Shown here one piece after another: positions 8,265-16,917 of a stretch of DNA of 64,000 nucleotides. Where the stretch lies: contig CAJTME010000003.1 in the NCBI GenBank assembly GCA_910577315.1, forward strand, positions 1-64,000, given 5' to 3'. The number at the start of each line of letters is the position of its first letter. Within the stretch, counting starts at the first letter, position 1. Below the pieces are notes generated by a model. The model was given only the letters and a program-made list of their open reading frames with translations. It was not told where the DNA came from and searched no databases. Origin of the DNA: an uncultured Muribaculaceae bacterium (GTDB taxonomy: Bacteria > Bacteroidota > Bacteroidia > Bacteroidales > Muribaculaceae). The position numbers were made by a program, and so were the translations under genes.

Positions 8265-9010
8265 GTTGATTGTGTCGGGCGGGTGGCGGTGTATATCGTG
8301 CACACGCCAAGGGTTAGACGGCGGAAAGCGGCGTTAACAAATCCGGCACCGCGCATCAGGGCGAGCATATCATCGCCCTGGGGCACGGCGGCAATGCTTT
8401 CCGGAAGATATGAATAGGCGCGGCGGTCTGACGACACGACGCGGCCCATCAACGGGATGAACCCGCGGGTGTATAAGTTGTAGAACGGCTTGACCAGCGG
8501 CGAAACGGGGGTTGACAGCTCGATTACGCACAGCATGCCACCGGGGCGCAACATGCGGAACATTGAAGCATAGCCCGCGGCAAGATTTGCAAAATTGCGG
8601 ACGCCGAACGCCACGGTGACCGCATCGGCACATCCCTCGGGCAGCGGCGAATCGAGGCAATCGCCTGTCATGAGGCTGACCCGCGAGGCGAGCCCAGCTT
8701 CCCTGACCTTGCGACGGCCGATAGCCACCATGCCTTCCGACAGGTCGAGACCCGTAACGGTGGCATCGGGAATGGCGCGTGCGAGAGAAATGGCAAAATC
8801 GCCTGTACCTGTGGCGATGTCGACGATTGTGTCGGGAGCGGTGGCGTCGACAGCTGCGACAGCCTTGCGGCGCCATGAGCGGTCGAGACCGAAGCTCATG
8901 GCGCGGTTAAGGCGGTCGTAGGCAGGAGCGATGTTGTCGAACATCTCGCGCACCTGCTCGGTCTTGCCCCGCGAATTATCGTAGGGGTTGATGGATTCGG
9001 GCGTGGTCAT
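8261..9010 (-). CDS. menG: Demethylmenaquinone methyltransferase
   Basis: A class I SAM-dependent methyltransferase of 249 residues for the last step of menaquinone synthesis (UbiE/MenG family). Motifs are VREMFDNIAPAYDRLNRAMSFG at the start, the SAM site VDIATGTGDFAISLARA (about 63-79), GLDLSEGMV (about 90), DAVTVAFGVRNF (about 130) and MLCVIELSTP (about 165). It follows purC with a 23-base gap and overlaps the DUF3078 gene by four bases. The name ubiE is often used for the same gene; menaquinone is the expected quinone in Bacteroidales. Confidence 0.93.
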   Translation of the reverse strand: MTTPESINPYDNSRGKTEQVREMFDNIAPAYDRLNRAMSFGLDRSWRRKAVAAVDATAPDTIVDIATGTGDFAISLARAIPDATVTGLDLSEGMVAIGRRKVREAGLASRVSLMTGDCLDSPLPEGCADAVTVAFGVRNFANLAAGYASMFRMLRPGGMLCVIELSTPVSPLVKPFYNLYTRGFIPLMGRVVSSDRRAYSYLPESIAAVPQGDDMLALMRGAGFVNAAFRRLTLGVCTIYTATRPTQST

Positions 9011-9033
9011 GCCTTACCGTTTTTTGGGTAGGA

Positions 9034-9984
9034 TTAACGGAGATTGTTGAGGCAGTCGAGAACGTTGGTCTCGATGCGGCGGTCGAGGTCGGCAGAGTCG
9101 GCAGGAACAAATTTCTGGCCGGTAACGTGCTCGTAGAGCTCGATGTAGCGTGCGGAGATTGACTCGCAGATTTCGTCGGTCATCTCGGGCACTTTCTGAC
9201 CGGGCTTGCCCATGAAGCCGTTCTCAATGAGCCACTGGCGCACAAACTCCTTGGAGAGCTGACGCTGGGGCTCGCCCTTCTCGAAGCGTTCCTGATAGCC
9301 GTCGGCATAGAAATAGCGGGAGGAGTCAGGGGTGTGGATTTCGTCAATGAGAATTACCTGATCGGCGATTTTGCCGAACTCGTACTTGGTATCGACAAGA
9401 ATAAGCCCCTTGTCGGCGGCCATCTTCGTGCCGATTTCAAAGAGACGGCGAGTATAGCGCTCCATCACCTCGTAGTCCTCGGCGCTCACGATACCCTGGG
9501 CGATGATTTCCTCGCGGGAAATGTTCTCGTCGTGGCCAGCATCGGCCTTGGTGGTGGGAGTGATGATGGGTTCGGGGAATTTCTGATTCTCGCGCATGCC
9601 CTCGGGAAGCTTCACGCCGCAGATTTCGCGCACTCCGGCGGCATATTCACGCCATGCGCTGCCGGTGAGGTAGCCGCGTATGATCATTTCCACACGGAAT
9701 CCCTCGGCTTTCTTGCCGACGGTGACCATCGGGTCGGGAGTAGCGAGCTTCCAATTGGGAATCTCGGCGGCGGTTGCATCGAGGAAGTATGCGGCAATCT
9801 GGTTGAGCACCTGGCCCTTGAAGGGTATGCCCTTGGGGAGCACGACGTCAAATGCCGATATACGGTCGGTAGCCACCATTACGAGGAGAGTGTCGTCGAT
9901 GTTGTAGACATCGCGCACCTTGCCATGATAGAGGCTCTGCTGGCCGGGAAATTTAAAATCGGTAGAAGTGAGTGTGGCTTGCAT
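9034..9984 (-). CDS. purC: Phosphoribosylaminoimidazole-succinocarboxamide (SAICAR) synthase
   Basis: A 316-residue SAICAR synthase that joins aspartate to CAIR using ATP in purine synthesis. Recognised by YHGKVRDVYNI near the start (nucleotide loop), TDRISAFDVVLP, the segment EMIIRGYLTGSAWREY, and LILVDTKYEFG. The length matches the long form common in Bacteroidetes and eukaryote-like enzymes rather than the short (about 240) E. coli form. It lies 29 bases downstream of phoH and 23 bases upstream of menG. Confidence 0.95.
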   Translation of the reverse strand: MQATLTSTDFKFPGQQSLYHGKVRDVYNIDDTLLVMVATDRISAFDVVLPKGIPFKGQVLNQIAAYFLDATAAEIPNWKLATPDPMVTVGKKAEGFRVEMIIRGYLTGSAWREYAAGVREICGVKLPEGMRENQKFPEPIITPTTKADAGHDENISREEIIAQGIVSAEDYEVMERYTRRLFEIGTKMAADKGLILVDTKYEFGKIADQVILIDEIHTPDSSRYFYADGYQERFEKGEPQRQLSKEFVRQWLIENGFMGKPGQKVPEMTDEICESISARYIELYEHVTGQKFVPADSADLDRRIETNVLDCLNNLR

Positions 9985-10013
9985 AATGATTGGAGGTTTG
10001 TTATTGGGAGTTT

Positions 10014-11006
10014 TTAACTTCTGTCTTGGTCGGGATGGGAAGGGGCGGGTTCCCGGGCTTCCTTTTCCCTTTCGTTGTCGGCCTTTTCGTATGCCTCGAC
10101 TATACGCTGGACAAGTGCGTGGCGCACAATGTCCTTTTTGCCAAATTCCACCTTCCCGATTCCGGGCACATCCTTGAGCACCTTCAGTGCCTGGATGAGT
10201 CCGCTTTGGGTTGAACGGGGGAGGTCAATCTGGGTTACGTCGCCGGTAATAATCATCTTGGCGTTCATACCGAGACGCGTAAGGAACATCTTGATCTGGT
10301 GGGTGGTGGTGTTCTGCGCCTCGTCGAGCACGATTATGGCGTCGCTGAGGGTTCGTCCGCGCATGAAAGCGAGGGGAGCAATCTGTATGACCTTCGATTC
10401 CATGTATTCCTTGAGCTTGACAGCGGGAATCATGTCTTCGAGGGCATCGTAGAGGGGTTGCAGATAGGGATCAATCTTGTCCTTCATGTCGCCGGGGAGG
10501 AAGCCGAGTTTCTCACCGGCCTCAACAGCCGGACGGGAGAGGATTATGCGGCGTATCTCCTTGTTTTTCAACGCACGCACGGCGAGGGCGATTGCAACGT
10601 AGGTCTTGCCGGTGCCGGCGGGACCGAGGGCGAAGGTCAGGTCGTTCTCGGCGAACGTCTCAACGAGCTTCTGCTGGTTGGGGGTGCGACCCTGAATGGG
10701 CTTGCCGTTTATGCCGTAGATTATTACGTTGTCCTTTTTCAGTTCCTTGGGAGCGTCGCCCTTTATGATGTCGAGAATCACCTCCTCGGTGAGATTGTTG
10801 CGGTGGGAGGCGTATTCTTCAAGTTCTTTTATCTTTCGTTCGAACTCGGCTGTTTCCGAATCCTCACCGATTACCTTAATCACCGAGCCGCGCGCAGCTA
10901 TGCGCAGCTTTGGGAAGAGGTTTCGGATAAGCTGCATGTTTGCGTTGTTGACACCGTAGAAGTTGACGGGATCGGCGTTGTCGATGATTATTATTCGTTC
11001 AATCAT
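10014..11006 (-). CDS. phoH: PhoH-family ATPase
   Basis: A 330-residue protein of the PhoH/YbeZ type, a P-loop ATPase linked to RNA processing and ribosome maturation. An N-terminal KH-like region is followed by TPNQQKLVETFAENDLTFALGPAGTGKTYVA (Walker A GPAGTGKT, about residues 138-145), VEAGEKLGFLPGD, and Walker B IIVLDEAQN (about 230). The last 20 residues are charged and poorly conserved. It begins the run that continues through purC and menG. No clear -33/-7 pair was found directly upstream, so it may depend on the SDR gene promoter. Confidence 0.92.
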   Translation of the reverse strand: MIERIIIIDNADPVNFYGVNNANMQLIRNLFPKLRIAARGSVIKVIGEDSETAEFERKIKELEEYASHRNNLTEEVILDIIKGDAPKELKKDNVIIYGINGKPIQGRTPNQQKLVETFAENDLTFALGPAGTGKTYVAIALAVRALKNKEIRRIILSRPAVEAGEKLGFLPGDMKDKIDPYLQPLYDALEDMIPAVKLKEYMESKVIQIAPLAFMRGRTLSDAIIVLDEAQNTTTHQIKMFLTRLGMNAKMIITGDVTQIDLPRSTQSGLIQALKVLKDVPGIGKVEFGKKDIVRHALVQRIVEAYEKADNEREKEAREPAPSHPDQDRS

Positions 11007-11080
11007 GGGAATGGTGGGATTTGGAGGTGGTCGAGAGCTTTAAGGATTTATAAAATCAACATTCAATCAGCTCTCAGGGT

Positions 11081-11857
11081 TCACATTGCCGTGAGGCCGC
11101 CATCGACGGGATACAGACCGCCGGTGCAGAACGATGCCTCGGGCGAAGCGAGAAAGTAAACCAGTGCGGCCACTTCGTCGGGTGCGCCCATGCGTCCGCG
11201 CAGGAACAGGGCATCCTCGCCACGCCGCAGTGCCGATACATCTGCGCCGTCCTTGCGGCGCGAGGCTACGGAAGCAAAGCAGCGTTCGACAAGGGGGGTG
11301 TCGATGGTGGAGGGGCAGACGGCATTCACCCGTATGCCGAGATGGGCGAGATCTATGGCTGCACTTTTGGTGAGCTGGCCGAGGGCTCCTTTTGTGAGGC
11401 CATAGCCGCAATTGCCACCCTTGCCGATGAAGCACTGGTCTGACGCGTTAATTACCACCGAGGCTCCGTCGGCGGCATTTGCCAGGAAGGGAATCGCGGC
11501 CTGAATGGTGTTAACGGTGCCTACTATATTGGTCTGGATAAGCTCGGCGAGTTCGTCGGGCTCGATGTCGATGATGGTGTTCTTGCGATGTATGCCGGCG
11601 TTTGCAAATACGGCATCAACGCCGCCGGCGTCATCGGCAGCAAGTTCAAGAGCGGCCTCAAGGTCGGCCCTGGACCGCGTGGAGCCTTCGATGAAGCACA
11701 CCGGTTCGGGAGAATCAACGCTGTTAATCAGTTCTTTGGCCTCTTTCGGATGGATGTCCATAAACGTGACATGCCAGCCTTCGGCGGCGAAACGTCTCAC
11801 GGCAGCAGCACCGATTCCGGATGCTCCGCCGGTAATGAAAATGCTCTTAGCCATCAT
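11081..11857 (-). CDS. Short-chain dehydrogenase/reductase
   Basis: A 258-residue Rossmann-fold oxidoreductase. The nucleotide site is ITGGASGIGAAAVRRF (residues 8-23), FANAGIHR gives the NNAG-like motif, Ser of VVINASDQCFIGKGG and the YGLTKGA (Tyr-x3-Lys) pair form the catalytic set, and the C-terminus has the common TGGLYPVDGG ending. Acidic residue after the second strand (FMDIHP) suggests NAD(H) over NADP(H). Two adjacent ATG codons (11857, 11854) are possible. Substrate cannot be named. A TATCTTTG -7 element lies 17 bases upstream. Confidence 0.88.
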   Translation of the reverse strand: MMAKSIFITGGASGIGAAAVRRFAAEGWHVTFMDIHPKEAKELINSVDSPEPVCFIEGSTRSRADLEAALELAADDAGGVDAVFANAGIHRKNTIIDIEPDELAELIQTNIVGTVNTIQAAIPFLANAADGASVVINASDQCFIGKGGNCGYGLTKGALGQLTKSAAIDLAHLGIRVNAVCPSTIDTPLVERCFASVASRRKDGADVSALRRGEDALFLRGRMGAPDEVAALVYFLASPEASFCTGGLYPVDGGLTAM

Positions 11858-11873
11858 CTATCGTAATTTAGCG

Positions 11874-11881
11874 CAAAGATA
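11874..11881 (-). promoter_or_regulatory. -7 element (TATCTTTG) of the SDR gene
   Basis: A good TAnnTTTG match 17 bases before the SDR start. No TTG was found at the usual distance upstream, so the promoter may be weak or activator-dependent. Confidence 0.5.
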
Positions 11882-12064
11882 GCAAAAAAACGGCAGACGG
11901 GGAGTGTTAAACGGGGATAAAAGTTGTGGGGATGAGGTTTTCGCTGAACGTTTTGAACGAGGGCTTATGTGGAATGACCAGGAATCGACGCAGTAATATA
12001 TAGTTTTGAACGAAACTTTACAAGGGATACGGGAGAGCGCACGATGCCCTGTCAAATGCGCACA

Positions 12065-12457
12065 TTACAAAAGTTGTTGAATAGTCTTTATCAGTGATTC
12101 AGCACGAGGTATCAGGGTTTTCATCTCCTCTTCATCGACTTCAAACCAACAATTATAATCGGCCTCTTCCCGGCGGGTCTGCAACAATGAAAAAATACGA
12201 CCTTCTTCCAAGGGAATTATTCCTTCTTTAAGAAAATGACGGTTAAACAGCATCACACTGCCTTTATGAGACATCACTTTCAACCGATTAAAAACCAAAA
12301 GGGCCGCTACGGCATGGAATACCGAATAGTACAATCTGTTTGCAACCAAATCCCAATAACCATGCTCAGCCGCAAGACGGGCCTGCGCTAAGTTCTCGGC
12401 GGACTTCTTCATCTCGAGTTCCACGACAATCCGGCGGTCTTTATCATCCAATGTCAT
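12065..12457 (-). CDS. HEPN-domain protein of an MNT/HEPN pair
   Basis: A 130-residue helical protein of the COG1895-type HEPN family: KKSAENLAQARLAAEHGYWDLVANRLYYSVFHAVAALL (residues 16-53) and RREEADYNCWF near 95. Its start overlaps the nucleotidyltransferase stop by ATGA, the classic layout of MNT/HEPN toxin-antitoxin modules, in which the nucleotidyltransferase silences the HEPN partner by AMPylation. A clear R-x4-6-H ribonuclease motif is not evident, so RNase activity is uncertain. Members of this branch also occur as accessory nucleotide-transfer modules without toxicity. Confidence 0.78.
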   Translation of the reverse strand: MTLDDKDRRIVVELEMKKSAENLAQARLAAEHGYWDLVANRLYYSVFHAVAALLVFNRLKVMSHKGSVMLFNRHFLKEGIIPLEEGRIFSLLQTRREEADYNCWFEVDEEEMKTLIPRAESLIKTIQQLL

Positions 12458-12780
12458 ATCAGTGGAATTGCGTCAGATTCGACATTTCGGTGGAACGGAG
12501 AAAGACGCAGGCTGTTCCATTGTACCTTCCCATAGATTATAGGTACGAAGTTCTGTTCGACCTCCGCACCAAGCATGTAATATGGAAAAGCGAAATCATT
12601 GAAATCGCCTTCATCTGCCTTGGTTTTATCAAGGAGAATGAGTATGTCCCAATCAGATTCCGGACTATCTTCACCTCGCGCTCTCGAACCATACAACCAT
12701 GCAGACGCTCCTTTCGGCAGTATGCTTGCCGAAAGGTCCTTAAGTCTGCGGAGTATGTCGAGGTTGGCAGGTTTAATCAT
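12454..12780 (-). CDS. MNT-type minimal nucleotidyltransferase
   Basis: A 108-residue nucleotidyltransferase of the DNA polymerase beta superfamily with the defining motif AWLYGSRARG..SPESDWDILILLD (residues 27-51), including both Asp of the S-D-x-D metal site. The start codon follows the der stop codon with no spacing, so it is probably translated from the der transcript; it overlaps the HEPN gene by four bases. Expected to transfer nucleotides to the HEPN partner. The pair lies at the end of a core housekeeping operon rather than in a defence island. Confidence 0.83.
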   Translation of the reverse strand: MIKPANLDILRRLKDLSASILPKGASAWLYGSRARGEDSPESDWDILILLDKTKADEGDFNDFAFPYYMLGAEVEQNFVPIIYGKVQWNSLRLSPFHRNVESDAIPLI

Positions 12781-14097
12781 TCAGGATTTGTCGCGGAAGA
12801 AGAGGTTGACGGGGGTGCCGGTGAAGTTCCAGTGGCTGCGGATTTTGTTCTCGAGGTAACGGCGGTATGGTTCCTTTACCCACTGGGGGAGGTTGCAGAA
12901 GAATATGAACGTCGGAACCTGTGCGCCCTTGAGCATGGTGATATATTTGATTTTCACGTATTTGCCCTTGTTGGCTGGAGGCGGATAGGCGGTGATGTCC
13001 TCCTGAAGAACGCGGTTGAGTTCGGATGTCGGGACGGTGCGCTTGCGGTTCTGGTAGACGTCGACGGCGGTTTCAATCACCTTGTAGATGCGCTGTTTGG
13101 TGAGGGCGGAGCTGAAGATGATGGGGAAGTCGACGAAGGGGGCGAAGCGTTCGCGGATTGCGTTCTCGAAGGTCTTGATTGAAATCTGAGACTTGTCCTC
13201 GACCAAATCCCATTTGTTGACCACTACAACAAGGCCTTTCTTATTGCGCTGGATGAGGGAGAAGATGTTGACGTCCTGAGATTCGATGCCGCGGGTGGCG
13301 TCAATCATGAGGATACATACGTCCGAGGCCTCAATAGCGCGGATAGAACGGATGACCGAGTAGTACTCGATGTCCTCGTTGACCTTGTTTTTCTTGCGGA
13401 TGCCGGCAGTGTCGACAAGGTAGAAGTCGAAGCCAAACTTGTCGTAGCGCGTGTAAATTGAATCGCGGGTGGTGCCGGCGATGTCGGTGACGATGTGACG
13501 GTCCTCGCCGATGAATGCGTTGATTAGCGAGGATTTACCGGCGTTAGGACGGCCAACGATGGCAAACTTGGGGATGTCGTCGAGGTTCTCGGCCGAGTCG
13601 GGATCAATCTGGGGAAGGTCCTTCACGACCTGGTCGAGGAGGTCGCCTGTGCCGTAGCCGTTGATGGCCGATACGGGATACGGATCGCCGAGTCCGAGGG
13701 AATAGAACTCGGGGACGTTGTAAATCCATTCGTTAGAGTCGACCTTATTGGCGACGAGCACGACGGGCTTGGTGCTTTTGCGGAGGATTTCGGCGACATG
13801 GTCGTCGAGGTCGGTTGTGCCGTTCATGGCATCGACCACGAAAAGAATCACGTCGGCCTGCTCGATGGCGAGGGCCACCTGGCGGTTGATTTCAGATTCA
13901 AAGATGTCATCGGAATTGACAACCCAACCGCCGGTATCGACAATTGAAAATTCGACACCGTTCCAGTCGACTTTGCCATACTGACGGTCGCGCGTTGTGC
14001 CGGCCGTCGGGTCGACGATGGCGGTGCGGGTCTGTGTGAGTCGGTTGAAAAGGGTGGATTTGCCCACGTTGGGGCGCCCTACTATTGCTACGAGCAT
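12781..14097 (-). CDS. der: Ribosome-assembly GTPase Der (EngA)
   Basis: A 438-residue GTPase with two tandem G domains and a C-terminal KH-like domain, needed for 50S subunit maturation. The first P-loop is GRPNVGKSTLFN (residues 7-18) with DTGGW (G3) and ANKVD; the second is GRPNAGKSSLIN (about 183-194) with DTAGI and VNKWD. The KH-like end carries KGKYVKIKYITM. It has its own canonical promoter (14114-14144) separate from era, overlapping the era terminator. Confidence 0.96.
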   Translation of the reverse strand: MLVAIVGRPNVGKSTLFNRLTQTRTAIVDPTAGTTRDRQYGKVDWNGVEFSIVDTGGWVVNSDDIFESEINRQVALAIEQADVILFVVDAMNGTTDLDDHVAEILRKSTKPVVLVANKVDSNEWIYNVPEFYSLGLGDPYPVSAINGYGTGDLLDQVVKDLPQIDPDSAENLDDIPKFAIVGRPNAGKSSLINAFIGEDRHIVTDIAGTTRDSIYTRYDKFGFDFYLVDTAGIRKKNKVNEDIEYYSVIRSIRAIEASDVCILMIDATRGIESQDVNIFSLIQRNKKGLVVVVNKWDLVEDKSQISIKTFENAIRERFAPFVDFPIIFSSALTKQRIYKVIETAVDVYQNRKRTVPTSELNRVLQEDITAYPPPANKGKYVKIKYITMLKGAQVPTFIFFCNLPQWVKEPYRRYLENKIRSHWNFTGTPVNLFFRDKS

Positions 14098-14113
14098 AAT
14101 CTTATTTTTTTTG

Positions 14114-14144
14114 CAAAATTAATTAAATTTTGCGGGATGGCAAA
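14114..14144 (-). promoter_or_regulatory. der promoter
   Basis: On the minus strand: TTTG (14144-14141), 19 bases, TAATTTTG (14121-14114). The -33 element lies in the loop of the era terminator hairpin, so one stretch ends one transcript and starts the next. Confidence 0.75.
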
Positions 14145-14157
14145 ATATTGCCATCCC
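14134..14157 (-). terminator. era terminator hairpin
   Basis: A perfect 10-bp stem (14134-14143 with 14148-14157) around a 4-base loop, 34 bases after the era stop, followed on the minus strand by a second small AT-rich palindrome. It overlaps the -33 element of der. Confidence 0.75.
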
Positions 14158-14190
14158 ACTCACGGCTCAGAGGTTGTGCGATCCAACCAA

Positions 14191-15081
14191 TTATTCTATG
14201 TAGCCGAACGAACGGAGTTTGTTCTCGCGGTTGCGCCAGTTTGGCTCGACCTTGACGAAGAGCTCGAGGTAGACACTCTTGCCGAAGAATTTCTCGATGT
14301 CCTTTCGGGCCTCGGTGCCGACCTTTTTGAGCATCGCGCCTCCCTTGCCGATAAGGATGCCTTTCTGCGAGTCGCGCTCGACATAGATGACGGCCATGAT
14401 ATGGATGGAGGTTTCCTTTTCCTCGAATTTCTCGACAATGACCTCGGCGGAATAGGGCACTTCCTTGTCGTAGTTGAGCAGAATCTTCTCGCGGATGATT
14501 TCGGTGACGAAGAATCGCGCGGGCTTGTCGGTGAGGGCGTCCTTGCCGAAGTACGGTTCGCCTTCGGGCAGTAGCTCGACGATGCGCTTCATGAGGTTCT
14601 GTACGTTGAATCCCTCGGTTGCCGAAGTGGGGAAAATCTCGGCGTTGGGGAGCATGGTGCGCCAGCGGTCGACGATTTCCTCAAGCTGTTTCTGGTCTTT
14701 GAGAAGGTCAATTTTATTGATTACCAGCAGGACGGGCACTTTCTCGGCGGCCACGCGGGCGAGGAAGTCGGCGTTTTTGGTGGGATCCTCGACGACATCG
14801 GTTACATAGAGGAGCACGTCGGCGTCGGTGAGGGCGCCCTCCGAGTAGGAGAGCATGCTTTCCTGAAGTTTGTATTTAGGCGCCAGCACGCCGGGGGTGT
14901 CGGAGAATACAATCTGGTATTCAGGGGTGTTGACGATGCCCATGATGCGGTGGCGGGTGGTCTGTGCCTTGGAGGTTATGATGCTGACGCGCTCGCCGAC
15001 GAGGTCGTTCATGAGCGTCGATTTGCCGACATTGGGGTTGCCGACGATGTTTACAAATCCTGATTTATGTTTTGTTTCCAT
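14191..15081 (-). CDS. era: Ribosome-assembly GTPase Era
   Basis: A GTPase that binds 16S rRNA during 30S maturation. The ATG at 15081 is chosen because the protein then starts METKHKSGFVNIVGNPNVGKST, as Era proteins do; upstream reading adds 31 residues without homology that cover the promoter. P-loop GNPNVGKST, G3 DTPGVL, G4 INKIDL, and the C-terminal KH domain (GILIGKGGAMLKKVGTEARKDIEKF, with LELFVKVEPNWR) are all present. The product has 296 residues, the usual length. A TAACTTTG -7 element lies 30 bases upstream. Confidence 0.95.
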   Translation of the reverse strand: METKHKSGFVNIVGNPNVGKSTLMNDLVGERVSIITSKAQTTRHRIMGIVNTPEYQIVFSDTPGVLAPKYKLQESMLSYSEGALTDADVLLYVTDVVEDPTKNADFLARVAAEKVPVLLVINKIDLLKDQKQLEEIVDRWRTMLPNAEIFPTSATEGFNVQNLMKRIVELLPEGEPYFGKDALTDKPARFFVTEIIREKILLNYDKEVPYSAEVIVEKFEEKETSIHIMAVIYVERDSQKGILIGKGGAMLKKVGTEARKDIEKFFGKSVYLELFVKVEPNWRNRENKLRSFGYIE

Positions 15082-15110
15082 AATGGCTCGGGTGTTTTTA
15101 GTTAGTTCTT

Positions 15111-15118
15111 CAAAGTTA
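15111..15118 (-). promoter_or_regulatory. -7 element (TAACTTTG) of era
   Basis: TAACTTTG on the minus strand 30 bases before the era start. A TTG at the best spacing is not obvious, only TTTTG 16 bases upstream. Confidence 0.5.
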
Positions 15119-15163
15119 CAACAACGCAGTGGCGCAAAAGTTAAATCCCGACACAAAAGCGAC

Positions 15164-15205
15164 GGACAAACCATGCAGATGCCGTAGCGGGAGCATGGTT
15201 TGTCC
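15164..15205 (-). terminator. Long hairpin between era and the secreted-protein gene
   Basis: Perfect 13-bp inverted repeat (15164-15176 with 15193-15205; arms start GGACAAACC) with a 16-base loop, 30 bases after the stop of the secreted-protein gene. A T run follows on the plus strand. Likely a terminator; its arms closely match the hairpin at 16833-16878 on the other side of the same gene. Confidence 0.7.
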
Positions 15206-15234
15206 GAGCGTTTTTCAGGAACGGGGCGTCATAT

Positions 15235-16761
15235 TCAACGGACAACGTTGACCTTGTGAGCCTCGACGGAGCCGTCGGCGCGTGTCACGCGCTTGATGCA
15301 CAGGCCCGAAGGATTTTCGACGCGGATGCCGGTGAGGGTAAAGTAGTCGGTGGCAACCACTTCGGCGCGGCTGATTTCAGCATCGCCACAGCCATCGGAC
15401 ACAAACGTGTATTCGGAAATTCCGCTGACAGTCTCAACGCCATCGACCTTGTAGACGGCCTGGATGCCGACTTTTTCGAGGGGACGGAAGAAGAGTACCA
15501 TGGTGTATCCGTCCTCGGGGAGATGAGTGAAGGTGAAGTCGTTGTTGTAGGAGGCGGGGATGTCGGTCATGGGCTCGTCGATAAAGTAATCGTCGGGGAG
15601 GAACGTCTGGAGCTCTCCGTCGAAATACACCCGGTAATAGAGGTTGTTTATGTTGAGGGCCTGACCGTCGGTGTCCTCGGGCATGAGGATGAAGTCAACA
15701 ATGCCGGCGCCGTCTTCTTCGGTGTACTGCCAGGGGTCAACAATTATGGGATCGGAGGGAGTCTGCGAGCCGGGGACAATTTCCTTGAGCTCGAACTCAG
15801 CAATTCCGAAACCGAACCAGGGACGGGTGTTGCCGAGATTTATCATCATAGCACCAGCAGCGGCATAGCCGTCTTCGGTGGAGGTAAGCACGGCCTCATC
15901 GGTCCATTTGTATTCCTTACCGGCCTGGATGCCTTGGTTGTCGGCTCCATAGAAGAAAGTGAAGTAGTCGTAAACGATGCCCATGAACTGGCCAGAGGGA
16001 AGGGTGATCGAGCCGTCGGCGGCGACGGTGCCCTTAACCCATGCTTCGGGAATTTCCTGATTGAGCCCCTGAATCCAGGCATCGGTGCCGTCGATACCCA
16101 CCTGCATGCGACGCATGCGAAGGTCGTTCCACTGGGTCTTGTAGGTGGCGGTGTAGTCCTTGAGTTGGACGTCGGAGGAGGGAGCGGCAGGCTGCTCGTC
16201 CCAAATCTTATAGCTGACGCCGGTCTCGCCGTAGGACTTGAAGGAACCTGCGGCATCAACGAGGCCAATGAGGCCGTTGTATTGCGAAGATGAGGCAGTT
16301 TCGGGCATAATCTGCACAAGTTCAGAGCCGTTCCAGCTCATGCGCAACACGTTGTCGTCTTCGGCGGGAATCAAGTTCACAACTCCACCTTCAGCATCTA
16401 CGGGAACCATCATGGAGGCGTAGTAGGTCTCGCCACCGGTCATCACAACCGGCTGGGGAAATTGAAACTCGACGAGGCCGTCAGAGACGACAGTGCCTTT
16501 TACCCATGAGTCCATGCCGGCGTATTCACGAATCATGTTACGGACATAGATGTCGGAGCCGTTCACGACCATCGAAGTCGCATAACCCGGGTTTTCAAAC
16601 GAGCCGAATCCTCCGTTGCTTATGAGATAAGTGCGCTGGCTGACACCGTAGACGGTGGGATGGAGGTCACCGGCAGGTGTTTCGGAAATAATTTCGGAGT
16701 CGGCGGCGCTGGCGTTCATCACGACGGCGAGTGCGCCAAGAAGGAGTAATTGTTTTTTCAT
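15235..16761 (-). CDS. Secreted protein with C-terminal sorting-like tail
   Basis: The start at 16761 gives a standard signal peptide (MKKQLLLLGALAVVMNASAA). The 508-residue product is beta-rich with two similar halves: each has an EI.E.P/QSP-like strand followed by a segment with YG..NQGI/YFTLTG, and repeated phrases such as WVKGTVV.DG and WVKGTVA.DG (near residues 90 and 260), which points to an internal duplication. The end (YFTLTGIRVENPSG followed by a short charged strand) resembles C-terminal tails of Bacteroidetes secreted proteins. It interrupts the usual fabH-era order and has its own promoter. Function unknown. Confidence 0.72.
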   Translation of the reverse strand: MKKQLLLLGALAVVMNASAADSEIISETPAGDLHPTVYGVSQRTYLISNGGFGSFENPGYATSMVVNGSDIYVRNMIREYAGMDSWVKGTVVSDGLVEFQFPQPVVMTGGETYYASMMVPVDAEGGVVNLIPAEDDNVLRMSWNGSELVQIMPETASSSQYNGLIGLVDAAGSFKSYGETGVSYKIWDEQPAAPSSDVQLKDYTATYKTQWNDLRMRRMQVGIDGTDAWIQGLNQEIPEAWVKGTVAADGSITLPSGQFMGIVYDYFTFFYGADNQGIQAGKEYKWTDEAVLTSTEDGYAAAGAMMINLGNTRPWFGFGIAEFELKEIVPGSQTPSDPIIVDPWQYTEEDGAGIVDFILMPEDTDGQALNINNLYYRVYFDGELQTFLPDDYFIDEPMTDIPASYNNDFTFTHLPEDGYTMVLFFRPLEKVGIQAVYKVDGVETVSGISEYTFVSDGCGDAEISRAEVVATDYFTLTGIRVENPSGLCIKRVTRADGSVEAHKVNVVR

Positions 16762-16808
16762 AGAGAGTGGTTGGTGTGTTTTAGTGCCTTTGTGGCATAT
16801 GTATGGCG

Positions 16809-16839
16809 CAAAGGTAACAAAAAAAATCAAACGGACAAA
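16809..16839 (-). promoter_or_regulatory. Promoter of the secreted-protein gene
   Basis: Minus strand TTTG (16839-16836), 19 bases, TACCTTTG (16816-16809), about 48 bases before the start codon. The -33 element lies inside the distal arm of the fabH terminator hairpin. Confidence 0.8.
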
Positions 16840-16878
16840 CCTTGTGGGCGGATTTATGTCCGCTTGCAAGGTCTGTCC
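16833..16878 (-). terminator. fabH terminator hairpin
   Basis: A 12-bp inverted repeat with one mismatch (16833-16844 with 16867-16878) with a further GCGGA/TCCGC stem inside, 40 bases after the fabH stop and followed on the minus strand by a run of eight T. Its arms (GGACAAACC...) are nearly the same as those at 15164-15205. Confidence 0.75.
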
Positions 16879-16917
16879 GCGATTTATTAGCAATTTGCCA
16901 GCCTGACGGCGTTGGAA

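Noticed and set aside
9985..10013. Purine riboswitch ahead of purC
   Set aside because: The gap between phoH and purC is only 29 bases, too short for a riboswitch.
11858..12055. Open frame of 65 codons between the SDR gene and the HEPN gene
   Set aside because: No start context, no recognisable family, and it overlaps the SDR promoter element.
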